In this document: one piece after another, positions 25,281 through 36,687 of the stretch | Numbering within the stretch: the first letter of the stretch is position 1 | Layout: the number at the start of each line of letters is the position of its first letter | From: Ostrinia nubilalis | Lineage: Eukaryota > Arthropoda > Insecta > Lepidoptera > Crambidae | Direction: 5' to 3' | DNA: 64,000 bases | NCBI RefSeq assembly: GCF_963855985.1 | Contig: NC_087092.1 | Coordinates: 10,664,001 to 10,728,000, forward strand | The notes under the pieces: generated by a model | What the model was told of the DNA's origin: nothing | Databases searched by the model: none | What the model saw: the letters and a program-made list of their open reading frames with translations, nothing else | Program-made: the position numbers and the translations under genes

Positions 25281-28200
25281 TATGAATCATTATTACTAAA
25301 AGTATTAATCAGATTCCTGAAACGCAAGTATGCGCTGAACGTTATACTCCAGCACGCGCCAACACCGTGTTTCGCCCACGTCACTTATGTAGAGATGACA
25401 GCACATCCAGCTGTCAAACATCTTATGTCGTTGTAATAGGTCCCATTTTGCAACAAAAATGTATAGTCCAATTTGATGTTGACACTACAAAAGCTGGGCT
25501 GTCACACCCAATCACAACTCAACCTAAGTTTAACCCCAATTGGTTAGCAGCCATATATCTTCACATGACCGCCGCGGTCATTCCGCGTGTTAGCGTGTTC
25601 TCGAATAAATTACGATCTATTTTTGAACACGAGGCAATAAAACTAAATGAACCAATTCAGTGTAATTAATATGATAGAAATGAAATTATAAATCTAGTAA
25701 CTAGTAGCACAAATAATAATATAATAGGTAATAGACGACAGCAGCATTGTGGAACTATGCTGTATTAATGTTATAGCCCTCATAAAACGATACGACTATG
25801 ACCTCAACAGCGTCTGGAGGTTTTATAACTTTTTATTAATGGAATCATGATTTAAAAACTTAATTTGATTAGTCGGATGATAAATGGCATTAACAGACTG
25901 GTTATCTTTTTATCTGGTTTAAACTACTTTACGAGTATCTTTCTAACCGTGTGATTTAGGTATATTCGAAACTTAATCATACGATACGATCTCACTCTCA
26001 TGTGCACTAGATTCAAGATTCAAATTAGATGTTTTTAAAGTAGGTACAACTACATAGTAACATATGAGTAGTTCTACCTAGATGACGCATTCCAGCTGCA
26101 CAAACCTATCAAACCTGTACTGAAAATACGAACCTACTGAAACATGTCACTCTTCACCTGAAACAATACACATCATAGTGCACTTTCCTCAATCATCTAC
26201 ATTCATTGTTTCAGCTAAACAAAAGTGCAGAATTGAGGGAAGCTGCAGTTTTCCTCAATGCATTTTCCTCCTTTTACACGAGGATAGCGCGTCATGATCG
26301 GGCTCCCGAGGGCCTGCATAATGCATCGCGAGCGTTCACCTCGTCTGCATCGAGACGAAGCGTTGCCCTTTGACCCACAGGCGAACCTATCTCAACAATA
26401 CCTTTGTGCGTCTACGCTTTATGAATTATAATCTGAAATACAGTTACAATAAATATAGGGTTTGTTTGCAAGTTGACGTATATCTTAGGATATTACACGT
26501 GCGTTTCACTTGTGTAAAACTTGTGTTTTAAGTCGATGTTGTAAAAAATCTGTAGGTAGATAAAGAGAGGTATTCTGTTAGTACAGGTTTTTCCAACCAG
26601 ATTAAATAATGAACTGTGTTTTATTTGACATTATGATCCAGCTATTTTGCTCGGCCTTGTTATTACTCTTTACCTACAACTTGCCATGAATATCATAAAG
26701 GAATCAAGAAAGGCTTGTGCTCTTTCCTTCTTTATTCTTTGGTGCCTATTTTTACTTTCGAAACCTTCACATTCCATCATAATTTCCGACGACAGCATCA
26801 TTACATCCAACAGTGTTTACCAGTTTTAACAAAGTTTTGAGGAAAATCTCGACTGGATTTCCGAGTAGGTGGGCAGGTATTATTAATAATCAATTAGAGA
26901 TCCCGCCCTTTGTGCTTAATCGTTGTTGGCACACTTGGATTCAGTCACGTAGCCATCAAATCGATTAGTTACTAAAGACGAATTTAATGAGAACAGTAAT
27001 AATGAGGTGATCATGTGGCCCTAATGGCATTTAGCAATATATTAATTGTGCTATTATCGAAACCACAACATAGTCGTTAAGCTCTGACGTCTGCTGCTGG
27101 AGGAGTTTATGCGTGCATAATGAAAGCGCCGAAAGAATTGGCTCCATGCGGCGACCACGCCGGAATCATTCAGCAGCGCCGTGACGCGTGGCTGACTGGC
27201 ATAAGGTTGATGATAAATATTAAAACATCGAATTAAAATAATAAATTCATAAATTATACCGCCCGATGCTTTCAAATAAAAGTTAACTTTTTCCAATACC
27301 AGTGGCCATTAAGTCGTATTAAGAATTTAAGATATAAAATATGTCCTTTCAAATCATCACCTAAAAATATAAGCTTTTTACGAAGACAACTGAATAATAT
27401 TACATTAACAGCTGCGTAAATTAAACTCTACCTCTACTTAAAATTTTGAATGTAATGTAGTTTTCACAAAAATGCTCACTACAAAACCTAAAACTGCAAT
27501 GATTTTTGACAGAGGTAAATAATTGAATTCAACATTATTCTTTTTCTAATGATAGCATTAACAACACAAATAAACGTTGTAAAAGTGTAAACCCTGCACA
27601 ATCTCCCACTTAAAAGGTCACCTAGAGTGTTTAGGTAAATTGATTGGCCTCTATTTATGAATCTGTTAGCGGCCATAAATTGTCGTATCATTATTTCTCG
27701 CGAACTTCCATTACTATTCCGTTTACAGTTTCAGCAAAGCAGGCCACTTAAAAATACGTACGCAGTTAGATTTTTAAACTGAAATGACCTGATGCTTGTT
27801 TACTAGCATTTTTAGCATGAATGGAAATGAATAATAAGTTATTTACTACCGAACACAAATAATAAAAATAGAAATGCGTAAAATAGTTATTTTTGTAACA
27901 CTAACAGCTAAAGTGACAACAACCTAGCCCCTACCTAAGTAAGTACCTACTAATTTTGTACATAATTTGCGAGTCTGAATTGAAAATCGAACCGAGTCTA
28001 GCTCTCTAACCAAGTAACCTGCGTATATTCGTCAGTAAGCGAGCAGCGCGGAAATCTTTGGGGGAAGCCTTTGTTCAACAGTGGACGTCTTTCGGCTGAA
28101 ACGAACTAACGAAAACGAGCTTTACATTACATTTATCATGCTCATCCCACTAGTTCTTATCAAAATTGGATTGGATGGTAGCGACTTGAACGACGATGCG

Positions 28201-29177
28201 GCACCTGACGGAATAAATTCGCAGAGTGGATCCTCATGAACTAATCTCTACTGGTGTCTACTAACTAACCATCTATTTTATTTAGCCGCAATCGTGACTA
28301 GCGTATAGTCCTGTATGCGAGCTACCAGGCCTGATGGTGGTCAATTTGTTTGCCACCTTTTGAATTTAGGTTCTGAATCTCTTCTGCATTAAACTGATAT
28401 TAAGTCATTAGCAATAGCACGTGCTTTTTAAGTACATTCGAGCCTACGTGACCAGCGGCAGGCTACCGACCTACTCATCTGGTCAATCCATGCTTAATTT
28501 GGTGCATCATCAAATGATACTGTTAAAGCAATTAAGAAAAACCAATTAACAACAGAAAAGCGATCAATAATAGCTTTGGTATGTGTTTCAGGTATTTGAA
28601 GATATTAGTATAACACATGAAGAAGCCATTCCCATCACTTGCAACTCCTGTATTAACATATTCATCATAGGTCTAGTATCCACTGCAAATGGAAGATTTG
28701 GCCTTCACTCCCAAAGTGAGGCGAAGCCAGACGAATTATGAAGGCCTTTTTTCGTATATTTGTCCCTTAATCTCCTTTTAGTAGGTACGACACGCATAGG
28801 AAAACTGGAGAAATAGAATGCAGTCAGTAATATTTCAAAATAAAAGTATACCAGCAACGGCAAAGATGATTCGATCGGAAAAAATATTAAGGACCGGTAC
28901 ACTTACTCGTAATTACCAATCAGTAAAACAATTCGCAGAATCAAATCAGAACTATTAATTACTTTTTAATTTACACTTTACGATTATTGTAAAAGCGGGA
29001 AGTCTGGATTATAAAATGTAACACAACGATCGTATTTAATTTCCTTTCATACTCGTATTATGTTATACTGTAATTAACGAATTAATCATAATAACGTCTC
29101 TTTCACGTTCTTTAGGGTTTAAAAGAAAATATAATTTTTAGACAGTGTTGTCTATAGACATCCTTTTAATGGAGTCT
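25281..29177. other. Non-coding interval
   Basis: No supported exon. GC-richer islets at about 26280-26400 and 27080-27210 stand out. A short RTE tail remnant is listed separately at 28045-28115. Confidence 0.4.
28045..28115 (+). mobile_element. RTE 3' end remnant
   Basis: A short match to the RTE terminal segment seen elsewhere in the window: TTTGGGGGAAGCCTTTGTTC, then AACAGTGGACGTC and a CTGAAACGAAC end. Confidence 0.5.
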
Positions 29178-29227
29178 TCCAGCGACTTGGCCCACTTTTA
29201 GCTTGGTCCACGGGCCAAGTCGCTGGA
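29178..29227. repeat. Perfect 16-bp hairpin
   Basis: Arms TCCAGCGACTTGGCCC (29178-29193) and its exact complement (29212-29227), with an 18-bp loop. Function unknown; it may be a remnant of a foldback element. Confidence 0.75.
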
Positions 29228-29869
29228 TTGAATTTTTAGATATTTTTTCTTCCAGCAAGTGGGACTCCTTTAATGTGACTAATCTGCATCATTCTAGAAT
29301 CTTCAATCGAAATGCTTATGTCAAACCTTTCTTCCGACGGAAATGTATTCACCGAGCGTTTTTTATGCAACCTAACTTCCGCTCGTGAAAGACCAAAATA
29401 AAATGAAATTTTAAAAATAACTTCCAACTTTAACTATCATAAATGTTTTATAATTAATTGAATAATGTCAACGTATGATATACACATTCATTTATTTATT
29501 CGTCTGTATATTTAGAATTGAAAATAATTTACATCTAAAACATGGAAGACAAAGACCTCTGATGATGCTAGCATTCCTATTTTATTCAGATTTCAGATTC
29601 AGCCAATTGATTGTGTTTCAAGCATTTCCCTCTATACCTACCGTGTTTTGAGCATTCATTGACTGGCCTAATGTGTATGTACATTTTACACGCTGTTTTT
29701 TGTTTGTGTTTAAAATAGGACGGCTAAGTAGGTACGTATTCTTTAGCCAAAAAAGCCATACAGGTCATAAGATATTAATTAAAAAAAAAATATTATCAAG
29801 TCACCTCTCCACTGCACGAGCTAATTTATCAAAAGCAAATGAGTATTTGATAATGTGTTCGTTCGTTCG

Positions 29870-29930
29870 TTTCAGACAAATTACGTCCACTGTGGACAAA
29901 GGCCTCCCCCAAGGATGTGTACTTTAATTT
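29870..29930 (-). mobile_element. RTE 3' end remnant
   Basis: On the minus strand: CTTGGGGGAGGCCTTTGTCC, then ACAGTGGACG and a CTGAAACGAACGAACG-like end, the same terminal block as at 28045-28115. Confidence 0.5.
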
Positions 29931-30889
29931 AATATTAACAAAGCAAAACAATACGATAAAATATAATAAACTTGCCTGACAACCACAGAGCACGGAATCA
30001 CGCCGCTTCCATGCTCTGTGGTTGACAAACGATTCATTCTGGTTGCTCCTATTCTACGATCAATATAAAATGTGCGAAGCGCTGAATTGTTGCTATATTC
30101 TTCCCTCAGGCACAGAATTGCGCCGAAAATTCTGTCGATTTCATAAGAATTGATCGCTAAATTCTTAATTTACAAAAACAACTTTGCAATTTCAAACCAG
30201 AAACGAAAGTTTTTTGCGCAGTTTGCCTATATTAGAATGTCTAAAGAAACAAAAATTATACACACATTCTGATTTTGATTTTTGGCTGTCAACTTATACG
30301 ATCATATGCAAATGTAAATTATTTAGGATCTGTAGAATACACTTTCAGACATAAAAACAACACTTTTCCAGTTTTTAATAATTGGCATAGAAAAAAATCG
30401 GTTAGCATGCCATATTCTTAACTTTTTAAGAACCAATCTAAACATATTTAAATAGGTTCTGCTGAATTAGCTAAAAGTATTTTCTTTTAGTTATTATTTG
30501 TCACAATTTTGCCTTAACTTATAAAATAAACTTATTTGTTAAAAAGTATGAGGAAATAGGTAATATTTATTTTTAATGTCTTACAGTTATTTCATTTAAG
30601 TTCCTTACTTAATTCCTAAGTGAATACCTAATCTCTTACCCTTTTGTTTGACACATGTACTTTAGTGTAAAGCGATTAAAATATTTGTTTTTCAGTAGGA
30701 AAGTGTTTTATTATGCAAAATTCAGTCTACATTTTAAAACTTTCACCAAACTACTCAAGCGTAAAATGTTGGAATGATTCATGAGTTTTCTTCAATACCT
30801 AAATCACAATATTATTGTTTGAGGAGCATTGGGAAAAAGCAACCGAGATAAGTGAAAAAAATATTTCTGTTACAGCTTGTGACGACCTG

Positions 30890-31020
30890 ACCTAATAAAG
30901 GTAGCAGGAAGGCGTTGGATGCATGCCGCTACCAACAGTGCGATGTGGAAGTCTTTGGGGAAGACCTACTCATATGTTCAGTAGTGGACGTCCTGTGGCT
31001 GAAATGATGATGATGATGAC
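30890..31020 (+). mobile_element. RTE 3' end fragment with GATGAT tail
   Basis: Decayed RTE tail ending GTAGTGGACGTCCTGTGGCT, then GAAATGATGATGATGATGAC, the typical microsatellite terminus. The coding part is broken. Confidence 0.6.
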
Positions 31021-33503
31021 ATCGAGTTAATAGGATTGGGAAAGCCGACCGGGATAAGGCGAGGCAGAAGAAGAAGAAGACATCAGGTTAACAGCAGGTT
31101 GTTGGGGATATTTTATTAAAGCACTAAAATGAAATATTTGTTATTACGTAACATACATTATAATATTATATTTAGATTACTGCAGACCTTGCAGTAGGTA
31201 AAAATCATTTATGTAGAAAGACAACATACCTACAATGTTGAGTTTATATGATGGCACATATCAGTATTCAGTATCTGTAATATAGGGCAGAACCACAGGC
31301 AGAACGGAGTTATTTTTAACATTCGCTGCAAAAACTCAATATAGTTTATTCTTACACCTCTCCTCTTCACTTACAGTTGATTGTTATAATTTAACCGCGA
31401 CTCAATTAAAATTGTAATTTAATTTAGTTTTACACGCATTATGTATGATTTATGTAAACATAAAATCTAAATCAGGACACTTCAATATAAAATGCAAGTG
31501 TCTAGCATTTAAATTAATTTCTAGCAAATTAATAATTATGAACGCAACGTGACGCTAATAACAAACTAACATTTTATTCTACGATAAACGAACAATGCTA
31601 ACTAATTAAGATCTTTTATTTAAAATAATTTGTAGATTTTTCAGATTTTCATATCTTGTAACAACATAATCAATGTGACACAATATTATTAAAACTATTT
31701 TGATATTAAATAGAAAGACACGGGTCTAGCGCGACATTTATTAATGAGTTACGAGTACATTCATTTAAGTCGAAATCGAACGCGAAAGTTTAAAATCTTA
31801 TATTTTGATATTATTTTATGTACCTACCTGAAAAACACTAATTTTAGGACCACTTCGATTTTCCCGGTCTCCTTTCAGCCAAGTGTTTGTAGCTATTTTA
31901 TTCAAGTTTTACTGAAAAGTTGTTTGTTTTACTGAAACACCTACGTATGAACTTTAAATATGAACACGGATATGTTTGAAACAAAACAAGTTTCTAATCA
32001 CTATGATCTCAGGTATAAGCATTCTTGTTGTGTTTGATGCAAGATAAACCTTCCATATTTCAAAAAAAAAACCTTATGTATTTTTTACTAACCCACAGTT
32101 GTGAACTGGGTTACATTAGGTAAGATATATGTACATTATACACCATAGATTGAGTTCCTGTTACAGCTGTACTAGGTATTTTTAATAAGCTTTCGCTCGC
32201 AAAACAAACACGCACAAACGATGTTATTATTTTTTACCTTATTTTAATTAATGTTGTTATTGTTGGGATGGATTATTTACATTAACATTTCCATAAAAGT
32301 TGTGTGCATTATGAGTAGGTACTCGTACTTGACCCTCAGAAAAGAGGAACGACCAAGAAACAAAAATAGTTTTTGTAACTATTTTGAGTTTGTTATGTTT
32401 AACATGTCCAGCACATAGTCATAGTTGTTATAAATGAGTTGTTTATTGTGGCATAGCATAAAACGCATTGTGCGCTAAGTCGGTGCGCGCGCGCCGCTCC
32501 ACCGGCCCCGTAGTACTCGCGGTGGTCACGTGACACCATTGACGTCAATACTGACCTCTGCGCGGCGCTTGCCTCCTGCCGGCTTATCGGATCCAAAATA
32601 GCCTACATACACACAATTATGTTTAATGCGCCTCAACGACTATCCTTCACAACGTGACATAATGGTCTCTTATTGCATAAAGAAAAATAAAGGTACGAGT
32701 TCAGTATGGAGGATTGGCTACCGATCAAGCGAGAGTAATTAAGTCAGTCGCTTATCAGAAGTTAAATAAAACTTAGCTAAATTAGCCAGATTTGAATAAA
32801 TTAAATTGAAAATGAAAGTGAATTTCATTTTAAACATTTCTTTTTAAACCAGAATCTTATCATTAGTGTTTATGTAGGTACTTGAAATACCTACAAGCCT
32901 GAAATGTGCTTACCAAACTGGGAATAAATACACAAATGTTGATGTAGGTACACTATGTGTATCTAACTTAGGAATTCACCTCAGAACCGAATTCACTACT
33001 GGACCACAGGACCACTGCTAAAAATGTAAACTTAATAATACCTATGTAGAGTCTATCTACCTGTCAATTTCTTAATTACACGATTAGTATTATTCTGTAC
33101 TTCAACCCAGATTTACACATTTTTTAACCACAACAGAAAATTAAGCTCTTATATCTCATCACCGTATATAAGTTATGATTAGGCAGAAGGTGAAATCGAG
33201 CTACACCTGCAATCCTCAACCACAGAGGAGCAGAGCTAGAGTCAAGAAACATAGAAAAAGTACAGCTGTGATCTATCTCTATAATGATATTTCTTCAAGC
33301 CAATGTAGGTATACCTACCTACTTTATAACGATAAATAATATACAAAAGAAAGAACACACACTCACTAGTTGTAGGATGTGTCGACCGCTTTGTTTCCGA
33401 GTTTGGCAGTTCGAATAGGTTACCGTGTGTCTAACTGTCTAGCTAGATCACAGCAACTGCTGTATTTAAACTACTAGAAAAATACCTACATGGAAAATAC
33501 ATA
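31021..33503. other. Non-coding interval with one GC-rich islet
   Basis: No gene. At about 32465-32600 a GC-rich islet contains a run of GC dinucleotides, GGTCACGTGAC (E-box CACGTG inside a palindrome) and TGACGTCA at 32540. It could be an enhancer or CpG-rich regulatory element; unproven. Confidence 0.35.
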
Positions 33504-33505
33504 TA

Positions 33506-33769
33506 CAGGGTGTTTGGTAAATGGGTATATGAGCCGACACTAGCCCATGTTAACATAGACATATAAATGGTATGGTGAAGTCAGAAAATTGATATCATCA
33601 TTTTAATTATTTTAATTTTCATACAAATCTGATTTTATAAATTTTATTTTGTATGAACATTAAAAAAATTAAAATGATGATATCAAATTTCTGAATTCTC
33701 CATACCATTTATATGCTTATGTTAACATGGGCTAGTGTCGGCTCATATACCCATTTACCTAACACCCTG
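33506..33769. mobile_element. Tc1/mariner-like foldback MITE, CAGGGTGTTTGGTAAATGG ends (264 bp)
   Basis: Nearly the whole element is an inverted repeat: both arms carry GGGTATATGAGCCGACACTA, CCCATGTTAACATA and a matching inner part. TA at 33504-33505 and 33770-33771. Its CAGGGTGT terminus is shared with the element at 24888-25278. Confidence 0.85.
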
Positions 33770-34202
33770 TATTATGTACTTAGTTAATACAAAGTCTGCA
33801 AAATAATCGCCGATCCTCTCGACATGAAATATCTTGTGGAATACAAGATTGCGCGGCGTTGCTTAAAACATGTTTTGATGTTTTCTAAAGCAGCATATTA
33901 TGGTGTTTTACGGCTTACATAATCCTCACTTATTTGTGGTGCGTACACGAGAAAACCGAATCGATTTGAATATAAACTGTAGCTTACCGCAAGAGAAACA
34001 ACGTGATGTTGGATAACGTGGCAAGTGAATGCCATAAAATATGTTAGGGTTCATTTAGAAGATTTTTATTCTTCAATTCCGAAAATTTGGAAACTATTCT
34101 TAGTTTTATAGGGACCAATCTTGATCTATATACTACGAGTATTAACCTTATTTAGAAATACATAAACGCGGTTATGACAGGGCGACCTGCATGAAAGTCT
34201 TA

Positions 34203-34310
34203 GGCTGAGTTACACCATCTTATTTTAACTTTAACACACGACAATAATCTGTCAAACTTCATACAAAAAACACCGGTTATTGTTATAGTTACAGTTAAAA
34301 TAAGTTGAAA
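34203..34310. mobile_element. Truncated GGCTGGGTTGCACCA-family MITE
   Basis: The left end GGCTGAGTTACACCATCTTA and the internal region match the copies just downstream. The right inverted end is missing. TTA precedes it at 34200-34202. Confidence 0.65.
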
Positions 34311-34396
34311 ATATTCTGAGTGTAAGAGAGATCAACTAATCCCTTTGTTTATACATATTATTATCTACCACGCGATATAATTGGCTTAACTACTAA

Positions 34397-34514
34397 GGCT
34401 GGGTTGCACCATCTTACTTTGACGTTAACAAACGTCAAAAATCTGTCAAACTCCATACAAAATACACCGGTTATCGTTATAGTCACTGTTAAAGTTAGGC
34501 GGTGTAACTCAGCC
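34397..34514. mobile_element. GGCTGGGTTGCACCA-family MITE, first of a joined pair
   Basis: 118 bp, same length as the copy at 4985-5102. TAA at 34394-34396 and 34515-34517. The right TAA is also the left TAA of the next copy. Confidence 0.8.
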
Positions 34515-34517
34515 TAA

Positions 34518-34638
34518 GGCTGGGTTGCACCATCTTACTTTAACTTTAACAAACGTCAAAAATCTGTCAAACTCCATACGAAAAACACTGGTTATCGGTA
34601 AAGTTACCGTTAAGTACCGTAGGTGTTGCAACTCAGCC
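34518..34638. mobile_element. GGCTGGGTTGCACCA-family MITE, second of a joined pair
   Basis: 121 bp. It shares TAA 34515-34517 with the previous copy and has its own TAA at 34639-34641. The two copies are in the same orientation, so one probably inserted at the TAA bordering the other. Confidence 0.8.
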
Positions 34639-34641
34639 TAA

Positions 34642-35910
34642 GAGTGTAAAAAAAAAAGCTAAAAAATTCCACTTTGGCATGTCTTCAAATTTTATGAGTA
34701 CGACGTTCCTAAACTCTGCATTAAAACTGGTTTATTAGAACACTATCATAGTTTCCACTCCTTTTATTAGTTTATGTAGGTGTACGAGTAACATTACGAC
34801 CACACGTGGAGCTGATGACTGGATATTTTAAATAACCAAAATAACTCAACACAGTAGTACTACGCAAACGTCAGACCTGATACAACAGAAAATATTGCCA
34901 AAAATATTGATAATTATGAAAACTACTATAGGTACACCTATTTTTATCAAGGAGTTTAATGAGAAATTCAACATTTAAAAGTCAATAATTTACATTTTTA
35001 TTTGACTCTACAAATCGACATAAGTAGCTGACAATAGTCAATTATACTTGTAAGTAGGTACTCGTATTATAAGTTAAATTAATAAAAAAACAATCAACGA
35101 TCCGCCATTATGATAAAAATTTCAGTTACGATATTACAGACAATTTGAAACTAACAGTGAATGGCTTATTGATTTTTATAGCCCATAGATTTTATAATTC
35201 ACATTTACGTCGACTGAATTGAATTAATTTACAGTTAATTCAAAAGTAATTGGTTTATTTTTATGGGATTTCATGTCTGTACCTACAGATTGTGTTTTTT
35301 TAGAGAGGTACTTTGAAATTATTCTTTCATGGTGTCTACTTTCTATAGCAAAGGTCCTGCCTCACTGAACCCAAATAAGTGAAAGAGTATGTATCTTATT
35401 CAAATTTATAAAAGCAATGTAGCGCGAGACGAAATGAAGGCGAAATTTTGTAAACACATTAATAATGTTAATAGTAAGATGAGAGCGAAGAGTCACGTGT
35501 TTTTGAGTACTTCTCGCGAAATCTATTGGACGCTTTGAAAGACTGTCACTTGCCAGAAAAACGTGATTTTAGAAAACATTAAATTAAAACAGATCACACT
35601 TTCCATTGCGACCCTAGGATAGTTTGTTAAATATTTAATTTAAAGCCAATGTATTCCAGGCGTGTCCACGAGCAATTTGTTTTAAAAGTCAATAATTATT
35701 CATTGGATTAAAACCTAGACGCTGTAAAACATACTGTAGAATTTGAACTGGAAATAAAAAAATACAAAATCTTAAATAAAAACTTTGTACGGATTTAGAA
35801 GAGTGTAAAGTCACTTTACACGCGTCCATATTAGCTATCTAGTTTATGGGCCGCTCTGCACGTTTTTTTTAACATGTCAAGTGACGTCACGAGATTTAAT
35901 GTAGTTATAT
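34642..35910. other. Non-coding interval, nothing recognised
   Basis: AT-rich, chance ORFs only. TGACGTCA at 35882, and TACGAGTA-type octamers at 34783 and 35059. Confidence 0.45.
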
Positions 35911-35913
35911 TAA

Positions 35914-36051
35914 GGGCTGATTTTTCAATCGTCAGATATCTTTTATCTGAAGAATAAACTTGTCATTTTGACGTATTTCCCATACTGAAACTGTCAAAGT
36001 GCCAAACTTATTCTTCAGTTAAAAGTTACCTAACGATTGAAAAATCTGCCC
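35914..36051. mobile_element. PIF/Harbinger-like MITE, GGGCTGATTTTTCAATCGTC family (138 bp)
   Basis: Inverted ends GGGCTGATTTTTCAATCGT and its near-complement; TAA at 35911-35913 and 36052-36054. A second copy of exactly the same length lies at 63638-63775 inside a rotatin-like intron. Confidence 0.85.
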
Positions 36052-36489
36052 TAAAATAGATAAGTAGTTTCCAAAATTTACTGATAATTCCAAGTTTAGG
36101 GAAATGTCAGAGAAATATTAAAATATCAATGGAATTACATGTTTATTTACAAAAATACCGTCATCATGGCTTTGTTCAGTTTGGGACTAACTAAATGACA
36201 ACTGGAAATTCAATGAAAACCAGCAAAATGCTCAAGAAAATTATACTGCCTATACCTAGGTATTTAGCTTCTGAAAAACTCTGAGTTAAGTAAGTACACA
36301 AAAACTTACACGTGTATAAGCAAAATTTCTAGAAATAATGTTTTCAAGTGATATTACTTCGTAAAGTGTGTTTCATTTTCTTATAATTTGTGTTTGCAAA
36401 ATGTGTAGAAAATTTACAACGGTCCAAGGATGTTTAATAAAATTTTAGAAAACGCGCCAAAACACATGCACGGCTATACCTATAATAGG

Positions 36490-36685
36490 TTACCTTTGTG
36501 ATTAAATACTAAATGTATGGAAGCTGGAATCATCGAATTTTCGGAGAGATCCAGTTTATTCTGTGTCTTATTATTGATTTCATTTAACAGAGCTTTTGAA
36601 ACACTTTCAGGATCAGTAACCAGTTTTTCGATATCTTTTATAGTTTTGAAATAATCGAGTGAGATCACTTATCGTTTCCACCCTG
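36490..36685 (-). mobile_element. Half copy of the CAGGGTGGAAACG element
   Basis: The right end CGTTTCCACCCTG is followed by TA (36686-36687); the opposite end is missing. On the minus strand an open frame reads VISLDYFKTIKDIEKLVTDP and continues through ESVSKALLNEINN. Related frames appear in the copies at 46.9 and 62.8-63.5 kb (see findings). Confidence 0.7.
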
Positions 36686-36687
36686 TA

